Shown here: positions 55,292-63,985 of the stretch, piece after piece | Layout: every line of letters starts with the position of its first letter | Position numbering within the stretch: the first letter of the stretch is position 1 | NCBI RefSeq assembly: GCF_037977235.1 | Contig: NZ_CP150276.1 | Coordinates: 868,001-932,000, forward strand | From: Paenibacillus sp. FSL K6-0276 | GTDB lineage: Bacteria; Bacillota; Bacilli; Paenibacillales; Paenibacillaceae | Length of the DNA: 64,000 bases | Direction: 5' to 3' | Notes under the pieces: generated by a model | What the model was told of the DNA's origin: nothing | The model's database searches: none | The model's input: the letters and a program-made list of their open reading frames with translations, nothing else | Program-made: the position numbers and the translations under genes

Positions 55292-55870
55292 ATGCAAACT
55301 AACAAATTGACAGAACAATTCCAAGAATATCTTAAGCTTTCCGCTGAATTACGTCCTGACTATATTACCAGCTTAGGTAAGGGTGATAATGAAGCGAAGA
55401 TTACGGCGGTTTTTCCCGAAGCCCCTGCACTGCTGAAAGCCATTTACAGTACAGTTTCAGGTACAAGCAGTGAGGAAGAAGAACCAAGTCTGATCGAATT
55501 TATTCCAGGGTATCGTCTAATTCATATTAATGAATATGAAGCGGAGATGAAGGTTTTAGCTGGAATATTGGAGGAAAAAGGACATCAAGCGGATGGGGTT
55601 ATCTTGCCGATCTTAACGAACTACGGCAGTGATTTCATTTGTTACTACAAATCTGCGGATGGTGTGGAAAGCGTGTGTGATCTGCTGCATGATTTTGGGG
55701 ATCTGATTGTGATGTATGAATCACCTGAGAAGTTCCTAGAGACTTTATGTGAGTTCTACAAGCAGGAGGTTTATTTCCTGGATGAAGAGGGGTACCTCGA
55801 TTGCGATTTAGTAAAAGAGGGCGAAGTAGGCGCGGCTCTGAATCCGTCAGCGAAATATTGGTCCGAGTAA
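55292..55870 (+). CDS. SMI1/KNR4 (SUKH)-like protein
   Basis: 192 residues, acidic. The region GVILPILTNYGSDFICYYK followed by VCDLLHDFGDLIVMYESPEKFLETL resembles the SUKH fold, with the typical Asp/Trp-type core replaced in part, so the assignment is tentative. SUKH proteins include toxin immunity proteins, but no toxin gene is adjacent. AAGGATGAC lies before the ATG. A strong hairpin terminates the two-gene operon. Confidence 0.55.
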   Translation: MQTNKLTEQFQEYLKLSAELRPDYITSLGKGDNEAKITAVFPEAPALLKAIYSTVSGTSSEEEEPSLIEFIPGYRLIHINEYEAEMKVLAGILEEKGHQADGVILPILTNYGSDFICYYKSADGVESVCDLLHDFGDLIVMYESPEKFLETLCEFYKQEVYFLDEEGYLDCDLVKEGEVGAALNPSAKYWSE

Positions 55871-55877
55871 CGATAAA

Positions 55878-55914
55878 TAAGAGCAGCAGTCCAATTACGG
55901 ACTAGCTGCTCTTG
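55878..55914. terminator. Bidirectional intrinsic terminator
   Basis: AAGAGCAGC and GCTGCTCTT arms with an inner GTCC/GGAC stem, T-rich tail, between convergent genes. Confidence 0.85.
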
Positions 55915-55961
55915 TTGTTTCTTCAAGTATCAGTAAGCATAAGTTTCCTGTTCTATCGATG

Positions 55962-57554
55962 TTATTCCTGCGAAGCGCGTTTCTCCTGCTCACGCAGTTC
56001 TACTCTGCGTATTTTACCGGAGGCGGTCTTCGGAAGATCCTGAATGAACTCGATTTTGCGTGGATATTTATAAGGGGCTGTCCACTCTTTAACATGTGAT
56101 TGAAGCTCCTTCACAAGTTCAGAAGAAGCAGCGGCCTCATCCTTCAGTACAATAAATGCTTTAACGATGTGTCCGCGAATTTCATCCGGACTTGCTACGA
56201 CCGCGCATTCTTTCACCGAGGCGTGTTTCATAAGTGCTTCCTCTACTTCGAAAGGACCAATGGTGTAACCTGAACTAATGATGATGTCATCTCCACGGCC
56301 TTCGAACCAGAAATAACCTTCCTCATCCTTCCGCGCCCGGTCGCCCGTTACGAAGAATTCGCCGTGTGTGCAGCTTTCTTTTCTGCCGGGATCCTTGTAA
56401 TAGGTGTGGAATAACGCTGGCATGCTCAAATGCACCGCGATATCTCCAACCACTCCAGCAGGTAGTGGAATGCCCTCTTCGTCAACGACCTCGACTAAAC
56501 CCGGAGCAATAGATTTACCCATAGAACCTATACGAATAGGAGTATCCTTGAGTGTTCCGATGATAAGTGTACTTTCTGTTTGACCGTAGCCATCCCGAAT
56601 CGTGATATTGAATTCACGCTGGAAGGTGTTGATGACCTCTTGGTTTAAAGGCTCTCCAGCGGAAACTGCGCAGCGCAGGCGGGACAAGTCATACTGACTG
56701 AGGTCTTCCAATTTGGCCATTAAGCGATATTCGGTTGGCGTACAGCATAATACCTCGATGTTGTGATCCTGCAGCAGCTGCAAATATTTCTTCGGGTGAA
56801 AGGATCCACTATATACAAAGCCAGTTGCCCCGTTTCCAAGTACGGTTAAGAAGGGGCTCCAGATCCACTTCTGCCAGCCGGGTGCTGCTGTTGCCCAGAC
56901 GGTGTCTGTTTCTTTAATATCGAGCCATTGAGGCGAGGTAATACGCAAGTGAGCATAACCCCAGCCATGACTATGAACCACCGCTTTAGGGTTGCCAGTT
57001 GTTCCAGAGGTATATGCCAAGATCGCCATATCGTTCCGGTGGCTTGCGACTGCAGTGAAGGCATCCGGCTGATCAATCATCAGACTTTCAAGATCCAGCC
57101 ATCCTTGACCGAGCTCGTCTGAGTTGCTGGATACGGAAAGACGGTAATCCAGAGCAGGCAGATCATCCGAGATTTTATCGACTTCTTCAGTAACCTCGGA
57201 CCAGGCAATAACGGCTCTGGCTTCGGAATGCCGAAGGCGGTAGGATAAATCCTTGGCGCGAAGCATTTCTGAAGAAGGAATGATGGCTAGCCCTAGCTTC
57301 AGACAAGCTAAATAGATGACATAAGCGATGATTCTGCGTGGAACCATTACAAGAACGCGATCCCCTTGCTGGAGACCCAGTGCTGCGAGCCCCCCGGCAA
57401 GCCGGTTAGCCTGTTTGCGCAGTTCACCGTAAGTGATTTCCTCGTAGTCTCTGTGTTCATTCAACCACTTAAGCGCAATCTTTTCGGGAGCATGTCGTTC
57501 TATTTCCGAAGTGAGATTGTAGTACTCAGGTGCGATCCACTGCTGATTATCCAA
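55962..57554 (-). CDS. Acyl-CoA synthetase (AMP-forming), YtcI/AcsM-like
   Basis: 530 residues of the adenylate-forming superfamily. P-loop YTSGTTGNPKAV, the A5 block GYGQTES, A7 TGDRARKDEEGYFWFEGR, hinge DDIIISSGYTIGPFEVEE and catalytic Lys near the end in PKTASGKIRRVELR. It activates a medium-chain fatty acid, or a related acid, to the CoA ester; acyl length not readable. Upstream on the same strand is a perfect FapR-like palindrome (57616-57636), so control by malonyl-CoA through FapR is likely. AGGAGAGG lies before the ATG. Confidence 0.92.
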   Translation of the reverse strand: MDNQQWIAPEYYNLTSEIERHAPEKIALKWLNEHRDYEEITYGELRKQANRLAGGLAALGLQQGDRVLVMVPRRIIAYVIYLACLKLGLAIIPSSEMLRAKDLSYRLRHSEARAVIAWSEVTEEVDKISDDLPALDYRLSVSSNSDELGQGWLDLESLMIDQPDAFTAVASHRNDMAILAYTSGTTGNPKAVVHSHGWGYAHLRITSPQWLDIKETDTVWATAAPGWQKWIWSPFLTVLGNGATGFVYSGSFHPKKYLQLLQDHNIEVLCCTPTEYRLMAKLEDLSQYDLSRLRCAVSAGEPLNQEVINTFQREFNITIRDGYGQTESTLIIGTLKDTPIRIGSMGKSIAPGLVEVVDEEGIPLPAGVVGDIAVHLSMPALFHTYYKDPGRKESCTHGEFFVTGDRARKDEEGYFWFEGRGDDIIISSGYTIGPFEVEEALMKHASVKECAVVASPDEIRGHIVKAFIVLKDEAAASSELVKELQSHVKEWTAPYKYPRKIEFIQDLPKTASGKIRRVELREQEKRASQE

Positions 57555-57615
57555 TATGAACCTCTCCTATTTCAAACAAGATGTGTACAACTATTATGCT
57601 TAGTATAGCACGTTA

Positions 57616-57636
57616 TACTAGTACCAGGTACTAGTA
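57616..57636. promoter_or_regulatory. FapR-type operator
   Basis: The core CTAGTACCAGGTACTAG (57618-57634) is a perfect palindrome that matches the known FapR site TTAGTACCTGATACTAA at nearly all positions; the palindrome extends to 21 bp. It lies 62 bp upstream of the acyl-CoA synthetase start. A TATACT -10-like box for that gene is just downstream on the minus strand. Confidence 0.75.
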
Positions 57637-57722
57637 CCTTGATGCTTAAATTTGATATCATATGGTTCAGAGGGTTAAGATAACTTCTGTAAATATAAAT
57701 CCAGAAAGTGAGAACTTATGTT

Positions 57723-58244
57723 ATGAACCACACAACTTTTGATGAAATATTCGCTATTATGGAAGCTTCTTTTCCCACATCAGAGATCAGAACCTACGCG
57801 GGACAACAGGAATTATTGGACGTTTCACACTATCGATTGATTACCGAAGTGAATGCTGACGGGAAAATCATTGCTTTTATAGCCTGCTGGGAGTTTCCTG
57901 GATTCCGTTTTGTAGAACATATCGCAGTGGACCCAAGCATAAGAGGTGGAGGAATTGGCAAAAAGCTGATGGAAGAATATATCCGTCAGTCGGGTAAGCC
58001 TGTTCTTTTGGAAGTAGAGCCGCCACTGGGTGAAATGGAACAGCGGAGAATTGGTTTTTATGAGCGTCTGGGATTCCACTTGAATCCTTATGATTATGTG
58101 CAGCCCCCTCTGCGTGAGGGAAATGCGGATTTACCGCTTCTTATCATGACTTACCCTAATCCAGTCGATGAAGAAGAATTCAATCTTTATAGAGAGATTT
58201 TATATTCAGAAGTGTATAAGGTTACATTACCGTACCAAGGTTAA
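57723..58244 (+). CDS. GNAT family N-acetyltransferase
   Basis: 173 residues. Acetyl-CoA motif HIAVDPSIRGGGIGKKLMEE and the beta-6/7 block RRIGFYERLGFHLNPYDY are clear; the C terminus adds PVDEEEFNLYREILYSEVYK. Acceptor substrate unknown. ATG 57723 is chosen over GTG 57708, which lacks an upstream site; AAAGTGAG is weak. A terminator follows. Confidence 0.85.
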   Translation: MNHTTFDEIFAIMEASFPTSEIRTYAGQQELLDVSHYRLITEVNADGKIIAFIACWEFPGFRFVEHIAVDPSIRGGGIGKKLMEEYIRQSGKPVLLEVEPPLGEMEQRRIGFYERLGFHLNPYDYVQPPLREGNADLPLLIMTYPNPVDEEEFNLYREILYSEVYKVTLPYQG

Positions 58245-58249
58245 TCTCT

Positions 58250-58298
58250 AACAGCAATCCGTATGATCCTTTTTAGGATAAGCGGGTTGCTGTTTTTA
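58250..58298 (+). terminator. Intrinsic terminator
   Basis: AACAGCAA and TTGCTGTT arms with internal pairing (ATCCTTTTTAGGAT), then a T run. Confidence 0.75.
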
Positions 58299-58308
58299 TT
58301 TTATATAA

Positions 58309-58836
58309 ACGATTAATACTTATAACAATACAACCTATCTTCCTGTACGTGCGATTGCTGATGTTATGAAGGTGCCTGTGACCTTTGATGCGGCGAACAA
58401 TCAGGTCATTCTTAGTACCAGAGGTGCGGTGACTGACACAATTTCTCTGACACCTGTACAGTACAGCAGCACTCAGAAAGAAGAGATTGTTAAAGCCTTC
58501 GCCAACTTCCAAGGATTCGAAACAGCCTATGCACCGACTCAAATGGTGAGTGGAGATGCATTTCAGAAAGTGGTTGGTTCTGATGATGGTGTGAACTTTG
58601 TATTTAAGCAGATGAAGGTGAACATTTCTCCACGTGATTTCTCTTATGAATACAAAGGTGATACCGTAAAGCTCTCTAATGGAACCGAAGCCAAATGGTA
58701 CAGCCCATCCAGCGATTAGTTGTTCTTGACCTATAAACTGGACGTTCGTTTTGTAACTATTAGTTCCCCAAATAAAACACTGAGTAAGACGCAATTAGAA
58801 AAATTAGCAGTGAATGTAGCGAAGTGGAGTAAATAA
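58309..58836 (+). pseudogene. Stalk-domain protein relic (copper amine oxidase N-like)
   Basis: The open frame begins without a start in the middle of a stalk domain (NTYNNTTYLPVRAIADVMKV, then FDAANNQVILS) and continues into a C-terminal region of unknown family. An in-frame TAG (58717-58719) interrupts it, and a homologous-looking tail (LTYKLDVRFVTISSPNKTLS) continues to TAA at 58836. The 5' part is missing: a terminator of the upstream gene abuts the break. Compare the intact stalk-domain gene at 9169. Confidence 0.7.
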
Positions 58837-58850
58837 ATTCCCTAAAAAGT

Positions 58851-58894
58851 AAAGCAGCAAGTCTCCCATGTTTGGAGAGGCTTGCTGCTTTTTT
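58851..58894. terminator. Intrinsic terminator
   Basis: AAAGCAGCAAGTCTCC (58851-58866) pairs with GGAGAGGCTTGCTGCTTT (58874-58891) with a small bulge, then T run. Confidence 0.8.
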
Positions 58895-58952
58895 GTACTC
58901 TTTAAAGAAGACAAGGTTTTCTTCTTGATGGATGGTGATGGAGCGCGATTTT

Positions 58953-59084
58953 TTATGGATTCTTGCTGTGCTGCTTAGTGGGAAGCTTTTGACTGGGTGT
59001 TCCTTTGCCGTGATGCTCTTTATTCTTCTCGGCTTTCTTTTGGGTGTCGTGTACTTTTTCTACAAAAGCATGAGTATCGTCCAT
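58953..59084 (-). CDS. DUF4023-type 43-residue protein
   Basis: A short gene with a perfect AAGGAGG 6 nt before ATG 59084. The 43-residue product starts MDDTHAFVEKVHDTQKKAEK and ends GKGTPSQKLPTKQHSKNP, the pattern of Bacillus/Paenibacillus DUF4023 small proteins. It is highly charged and probably unstructured; function unknown. It is divergent from the large SLH phosphoesterase across 168 bp. Confidence 0.82.
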   Translation of the reverse strand: MDDTHAFVEKVHDTQKKAEKNKEHHGKGTPSQKLPTKQHSKNP

Positions 59085-59182
59085 GTTTATCCTCCTTGAT
59101 TGGCAACCTTGCCGTTACTGTAACCACTTTTGTATGAATACATACACGATGCACTTTACATACTTCAAGGTTTATAAATACA

Positions 59183-59211
59183 TTGTCAAAATATTCAATA
59201 GTTACTATGAA
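59183..59211 (+). promoter_or_regulatory. Promoter of the SLH phosphoesterase gene
   Basis: TTGTCA (59183-59188) and TATGAA (59206-59211), 17-nt spacer, about 40 nt upstream of the ATG. Confidence 0.55.
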
Positions 59212-59252
59212 TGGATGCAAGCATTTCATAATAACAGTAAGGGAGACTGATT

Positions 59253-62200
59253 ATGAACAGGTTATTTAAACAAGCTGTATCCATGACACTAGCTTTCGTT
59301 ATGGTACTGGGACTTACGTTCACAGGAATACCAGCTTATGCAGAAGACAGCAATGGGGAAGCTGAATTACTGCAATTACAAACACTAGAGCCTGTTACTC
59401 TATTAGCAGGTAATTCCACTTGGAAGTACTTAGATAACGGAACCAATCAAGGTACGGCATGGCGGTCTGTGTATGACGATTCAACATGGGCATCTGGCCA
59501 AGCGCCGCTTGGTTATAAAGATAGTGGAGCTGGAGTCAGCAGCAAGCAATTTGGTGCGCTGAACACAAACATAAGCTACGGTTCTAATAAGAGCAAGAAA
59601 TATCGTACATCCTACTTCCGTACAATTGTAACTGCAAATAAAGAAGAGATTACGAAATCCGATAAAATCTTGGGGAACTTCGCATTTGATGACGGAGCTG
59701 TACTATATTTGAACGGCACAGAAATCTACCGCGAGGCTATGCCAGCGGGCGAAATCGATTTTTCTACAAAAAGTTCAACTAACTTAAGTGATCCAAACGA
59801 ATACACCAAGGTAGATCTTACTGAAGTCGTAAAGGCTAACTTGAAGGATGGAAGTAATGAGCTTTCAGCTGAGGTTCATCAGTCGAGTGATGGTAGCTCT
59901 GACCTGTATTGGGATATGAACCTGATTGCTTATCCAGTAGTAGAGACGGTAGAACCTGGAGTCGGTAAGCCTGAGTCTATCGCGCTTACTTTTAACGGAG
60001 ACCCTCAGACTAGTATGGGATTCAACTGGTATGCACCTGAGAAGGTGAGGGGTACCAAGCTTGAAGTGGTAGAAGCTTCTAAAGTAGTGAATGGTCAGTT
60101 TCCATCCGCAGGTGCTCAATCCTACGAAGGAACATCTGTTACAACAAGTGTGTATATGACAAAAGCGGATAAGTCAGCTAAAAAACCAGTTGTATTGACT
60201 AGCCATAAGGTCATTGCTGATCATTTGCAGCCGGGAACGGAGTATGCTTACCGTGCTGGGGATGGACAAGCTGACAATTGGAGCGACATCGGAACTTTTA
60301 AAACAGAAAGCTCCAGTAATAAAGCCTTTAAGTTCTTATATACAACGGATTCTCAAGGAACAACTGAAGGTGATTTTGATATTTGGAACCATACCCTTGT
60401 AGAGGGAATGGCTAAATTCCCAACAAGTGAATTCATTCTTAATTCCGGTGATTTGGTAGATAACGGTGATATAGAGGAGCAATGGTCATGGTTCTTCAAT
60501 AAGCCAAAAGATATTCTCGCGAATATTCCGTTGGTTCCTCTGGTAGGTAATCATGAAAGCAAGAGTTATAGCAATTATACTACTCATTTTAATTTGCCAA
60601 ACGTTTCGAATACGGGCGCAAAACCAGATGGCTCTGTATATTCTTTTGACTACGGTTCTGCGCACTTTATGGTTATTAATACAGAATACTATGGCGCTAG
60701 CACGAATCTTGAGAATAACGAAAATTACAATAAACAAGTACAATGGCTCCGCAGTGAAGCCGCGAAAAGCGATCAGAAGTGGAAGGTTGTGCTTTTGCAT
60801 AAATCTCCTTATTCCGTTGCCAGTCACACAAATGATACAGATGTACTCTATTACAGAACGCAATTAACGAAGGTGTTTGATGAGCTTGGCATTGACATGG
60901 TGATTGGTGGGCATGACCACACCTTTGCTAGAAGCTATCAAATGTACGCAAATAAGCCGTTGACGGATATTGTCCCGGACTCAAATGGAGTAGTTACTGA
61001 TCCTAAAGGTACGTTATATCTGATTACAAATGCAGCGGGCAATAAAAAATACAGCGTAGCCTCAGGCACATTCCCATTTGCAGCTAAATACGGACAGCCT
61101 GGTAAGGAAATGTTCACAGGTATGACTGTAACGAATGATGAGCTTTCATATGAAGCCTACACAACAATAACTGGTGGTTCTACAGATTTGTATGATAAGT
61201 ACAGCATTCATAAGTCGGACGTAACTGTTAAACCTGTGCAAAATGCAAAAGCTACTGTAGCAGATGGTGGTAAAATCACGTTGACTTGGGATGCGCCTGT
61301 ATCAGGTGTGCCAGTATCTGGATATCGAATTTATGAGCAAAACGATCTGCTATCCGCAAATTGGGCGGTCAGCGTTCAAAATTCGGAAGGTAAAACTTCT
61401 TATAGTTACACTGTAGAGAATACTAATCCGAACCAAACCTATCAATTTGTTATCAAAGCTGTAAGTGACAGAACAAATTCAGAATCTACTATCGCTTCTA
61501 CAGATTCGATCAAAAAAGTAACAGTAACCTTTAACGGTGACCCGGTTAGTTCTAAAGGATTCACTTGGTACACAACCTTGAAGTCTACTGGAAGTGATCT
61601 TCAAGTTGTAGAGAATACGGGCGTTACTCCCGATTTTACTAAGGCTAGTGAATTTAAAGGACGCTCAGCTGTTTCTAGAAATTCAAAGGAAGAGTTGGTC
61701 CATAAAGCAGAAGCTTCTGGCCTTAAGGCTGATACGAAATACTACTTCCGTGTAGGTGATAAAGTACTAGGCCTTTGGAGTGCAGTGGGAACTTTCGAAA
61801 CTGCCGCGAAGACAGGTGCATTTACTTTCATCGATTTGGCCGATACGCAAGCTAAGACGGAAGATGAGGCTATTCTTTCTGGAGAAACAATGGAAAAAGC
61901 ACTTACCACATTCCCAAATGCTGAGTTTGTGGCGATTAACGGGGATATTGTAGATACTGGAACGAATGAGTCACAGTGGAATTGGTTGCTCGGTCATTCG
62001 CAAGAAACCTTGCTTAACACGACTATCGTTCCAGTTGCGGGAAATCATGAGGATAAAGCGAATGCCTTCTATGAGCACTACAACATTAAGGAAGCACCAG
62101 GCTCTGCGACAGAAACGGGAGCATATTACTCTTATGATTATAGTAATGCTCACTTTGTAGTGCTTAACACGAATGAGAATTCGGATGAATTCGCTAACTT

Positions 62201-63671
62201 CAGCAAAGCTCAGTTGGATTGGATGAAGGCCGACGTGAAGGCAGCGAAGGCTGCTGGGGCGAAGTGGATTATCGTCGCTATGCATAAAGGTCCATACACA
62301 ACCTCTAACCATGCTACTGACAAAGACATTATGGGAGCGAATGGAGAAAGAGCGAAAGTCGCTCCAATGATGGCAGAACTGGGCATTGATTTAGTGCTTC
62401 AAGGCCACGACCATATTTATGCGCGGACCAAGCCGATCAAGGCTGACGGAACTGCTGCAGACGCAGTGAAGATCAAGGAAAGCTTCAATGGCCAAACTGT
62501 GGAGTACACAGTAAATCCAGATGGAACGATCTATCTGATTCCGGCTACAGCAGGAGCAAAGGTTTACTATAAGAACATGAAACCAGAATTGGGCGATGCG
62601 TATTATAATCTCTTCGAAGTAGCCAATGAGAATACAGCCGCTAAATACGGAGCGGATCCAAGTGATGCATCTCGTCCAAAACGCGGTCAAGTTCAGACTT
62701 TTGTCGGCATTACTGTAGATGCTGGGAAGCTGACAGCTGTATCTTATGAGATTGATCAGAATGTTAATGATGCTAAACCATACGTTCTTGAAGAGTTTGG
62801 TATTGTTAAGGAATCTGTAGTAAACCCAACACCTGAACCAACAACGGCACCAACAACGGCACCAACAACGGCACCAACAACGGCACCAACACCTGAACCA
62901 ACAACGGCACCAACACCTGAACCAACAACGGCACCAACAACGGCACCAACACCTGAACCAACAACGGCACCAACAACGGCACCAACAACGGCACCGACAA
63001 CAGCACCGACAACGGCACCAACAACAAAACCGACAGCAACACCAACACCAACACCAACACCAACAGTAGCGCCAACAGCTACACTAGCACCGCCAACGGC
63101 GCCTTCGCCAACTGCAACGCCAGTTAATAAGCCATCTTTAACGGATACTAGCAATCACTGGGCAGCAGCAGTTATCGAGAAAGCAGTAGCAGTTGGCTTC
63201 GTTAGCGGTTATCCGAATGATACTTTCCGTCCTAATCAGAAAGTAAATCGGGTTGAATTTATCACTATGCTGGCTCGCGCATTGCAATTGCCGGACAGTG
63301 GTGACACTTCAAGCTTTAAGGATTCCGCGAAGATTCCAGCATGGGCTAAGTCTTTTGTGGCACAGGCTGTATCTCTGCAAATTATAAGTGGTTATGATGA
63401 TGGCACTTTCCGTCCTACGCAGGAGCTTACTCGTACTGAATTAGCGGTTATGGTTGTTAGGGCGCTAGGAATTACAGTAGATCCTAAAGCGACCCTAACC
63501 TTCAATGACGCTAAGAATGTGCCGGCATGGGCCGTTCCATATATTGCCGCAGCAGCGAAAGCGGGCCTTGTGAACGGTGTAGGACAGAACCAATTTGCAC
63601 CTAACCAGATGGCCACAAGGGCAGAAGCAGTCACCATAATCCTTACATTGTTAGAAAAAGCGCAGAAGTAA
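59253..63671 (+). CDS. S-layer-anchored protein with two purple-acid-phosphatase-like modules
   Basis: 1,472 residues. Signal peptide (1-30, cleavage near AYA-ED); a jelly-roll-like carbohydrate-binding-type region (about 45-230); a PAP N-terminal Fn3-like domain plus calcineurin-like phosphoesterase (about 240-640); an Fn3 domain; a second PAP N-like plus phosphoesterase module (about 755-1190); a Thr/Pro/Ala linker of 4-residue repeats (about 1193-1275); and three SLH motifs (about 1290-1470). Metal motifs in module 1: NSGDLVDNG, VGNHES, LLHKSPY and GGHDHTFAR; in module 2: NGDIVDTG, AGNHED, AMHKGPY and QGHDHIYAR. The first metal motif is DxQ (TTDSQG, ADTQA) in both rather than DxH. It is a wall-bound phosphoesterase of unknown substrate. 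Confidence 0.9.
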   Translation: MNRLFKQAVSMTLAFVMVLGLTFTGIPAYAEDSNGEAELLQLQTLEPVTLLAGNSTWKYLDNGTNQGTAWRSVYDDSTWASGQAPLGYKDSGAGVSSKQFGALNTNISYGSNKSKKYRTSYFRTIVTANKEEITKSDKILGNFAFDDGAVLYLNGTEIYREAMPAGEIDFSTKSSTNLSDPNEYTKVDLTEVVKANLKDGSNELSAEVHQSSDGSSDLYWDMNLIAYPVVETVEPGVGKPESIALTFNGDPQTSMGFNWYAPEKVRGTKLEVVEASKVVNGQFPSAGAQSYEGTSVTTSVYMTKADKSAKKPVVLTSHKVIADHLQPGTEYAYRAGDGQADNWSDIGTFKTESSSNKAFKFLYTTDSQGTTEGDFDIWNHTLVEGMAKFPTSEFILNSGDLVDNGDIEEQWSWFFNKPKDILANIPLVPLVGNHESKSYSNYTTHFNLPNVSNTGAKPDGSVYSFDYGSAHFMVINTEYYGASTNLENNENYNKQVQWLRSEAAKSDQKWKVVLLHKSPYSVASHTNDTDVLYYRTQLTKVFDELGIDMVIGGHDHTFARSYQMYANKPLTDIVPDSNGVVTDPKGTLYLITNAAGNKKYSVASGTFPFAAKYGQPGKEMFTGMTVTNDELSYEAYTTITGGSTDLYDKYSIHKSDVTVKPVQNAKATVADGGKITLTWDAPVSGVPVSGYRIYEQNDLLSANWAVSVQNSEGKTSYSYTVENTNPNQTYQFVIKAVSDRTNSESTIASTDSIKKVTVTFNGDPVSSKGFTWYTTLKSTGSDLQVVENTGVTPDFTKASEFKGRSAVSRNSKEELVHKAEASGLKADTKYYFRVGDKVLGLWSAVGTFETAAKTGAFTFIDLADTQAKTEDEAILSGETMEKALTTFPNAEFVAINGDIVDTGTNESQWNWLLGHSQETLLNTTIVPVAGNHEDKANAFYEHYNIKEAPGSATETGAYYSYDYSNAHFVVLNTNENSDEFANFSKAQLDWMKADVKAAKAAGAKWIIVAMHKGPYTTSNHATDKDIMGANGERAKVAPMMAELGIDLVLQGHDHIYARTKPIKADGTAADAVKIKESFNGQTVEYTVNPDGTIYLIPATAGAKVYYKNMKPELGDAYYNLFEVANENTAAKYGADPSDASRPKRGQVQTFVGITVDAGKLTAVSYEIDQNVNDAKPYVLEEFGIVKESVVNPTPEPTTAPTTAPTTAPTTAPTPEPTTAPTPEPTTAPTTAPTPEPTTAPTTAPTTAPTTAPTTAPTTKPTATPTPTPTPTVAPTATLAPPTAPSPTATPVNKPSLTDTSNHWAAAVIEKAVAVGFVSGYPNDTFRPNQKVNRVEFITMLARALQLPDSGDTSSFKDSAKIPAWAKSFVAQAVSLQIISGYDDGTFRPTQELTRTELAVMVVRALGITVDPKATLTFNDAKNVPAWAVPYIAAAAKAGLVNGVGQNQFAPNQMATRAEAVTIILTLLEKAQK
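62827..63078 (+). repeat. Intragenic Pro-Thr-Ala tandem repeat
   Basis: 12-bp units CCAACAACGGCA and CCAACACCTGAA alternate, encoding TTAP and TPEP tetrapeptides as an SLH-proximal linker. The near-identity of units makes length variation likely. Confidence 0.85.
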
Positions 63672-63718
63672 GCTAGTATCAGAGTGAAATGAACTCAACT
63701 TAGCAAGTATTGAACATA

Positions 63719-63752
63719 AGGGGTCTCAGCTTATCTGCTGGGGCTCCTTTGC
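63719..63752 (+). terminator. Probable intrinsic terminator
   Basis: GGGGTCTCAGC and GCTGGGGCTCC form a stem with wobble pairs, followed by TTTGCATTT; lies 48 nt past the SLH phosphoesterase stop. Confidence 0.6.
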
Positions 63753-63868
63753 ATTTATTACGTTGTTTATAACAGGCCCTTACACTGTTGAAAGACTTAA
63801 CCAAGTGAGCGGAGGGTTTTAATGAAGGAGTAACAGAATACTAACCAATATGAATTTGAAATTAATGC

Positions 63869-63985
63869 TTGCAATGAATCTCCATACATGATATATTCTA
63901 AGTCCGGCCAAGAAATACACATGCCGAGCTCGAAAAAGAAATTAAAAAAAAGAGCTTGACATTAAATAGCCGAACATGATATAGT
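63869..63985 (+). promoter_or_regulatory. Tandem strong promoters leaving the window
   Basis: P1: TTGCAA (63869-63874), 17 nt, TATATT (63892-63897). P2: TTGACA (63956-63961), 18 nt, TATAGT (63980-63985). Two close promoters with no start codon after them before the edge resemble the tandem promoters of rRNA or tRNA operons (inference). The downstream transcript lies outside the window. Confidence 0.5.

Noticed and set aside
59020..59229. A 69-codon minus-strand frame
   Set aside because: It overlaps the 43-residue DUF4023-type gene in another frame; only the latter has a perfect ribosome site.
62756..63154. Minus-strand frames of Val/Gly and Leu/Val repeats
   Set aside because: They are the antisense of the Pro-Thr-Ala linker repeats of the SLH phosphoesterase; low complexity and no start signals.
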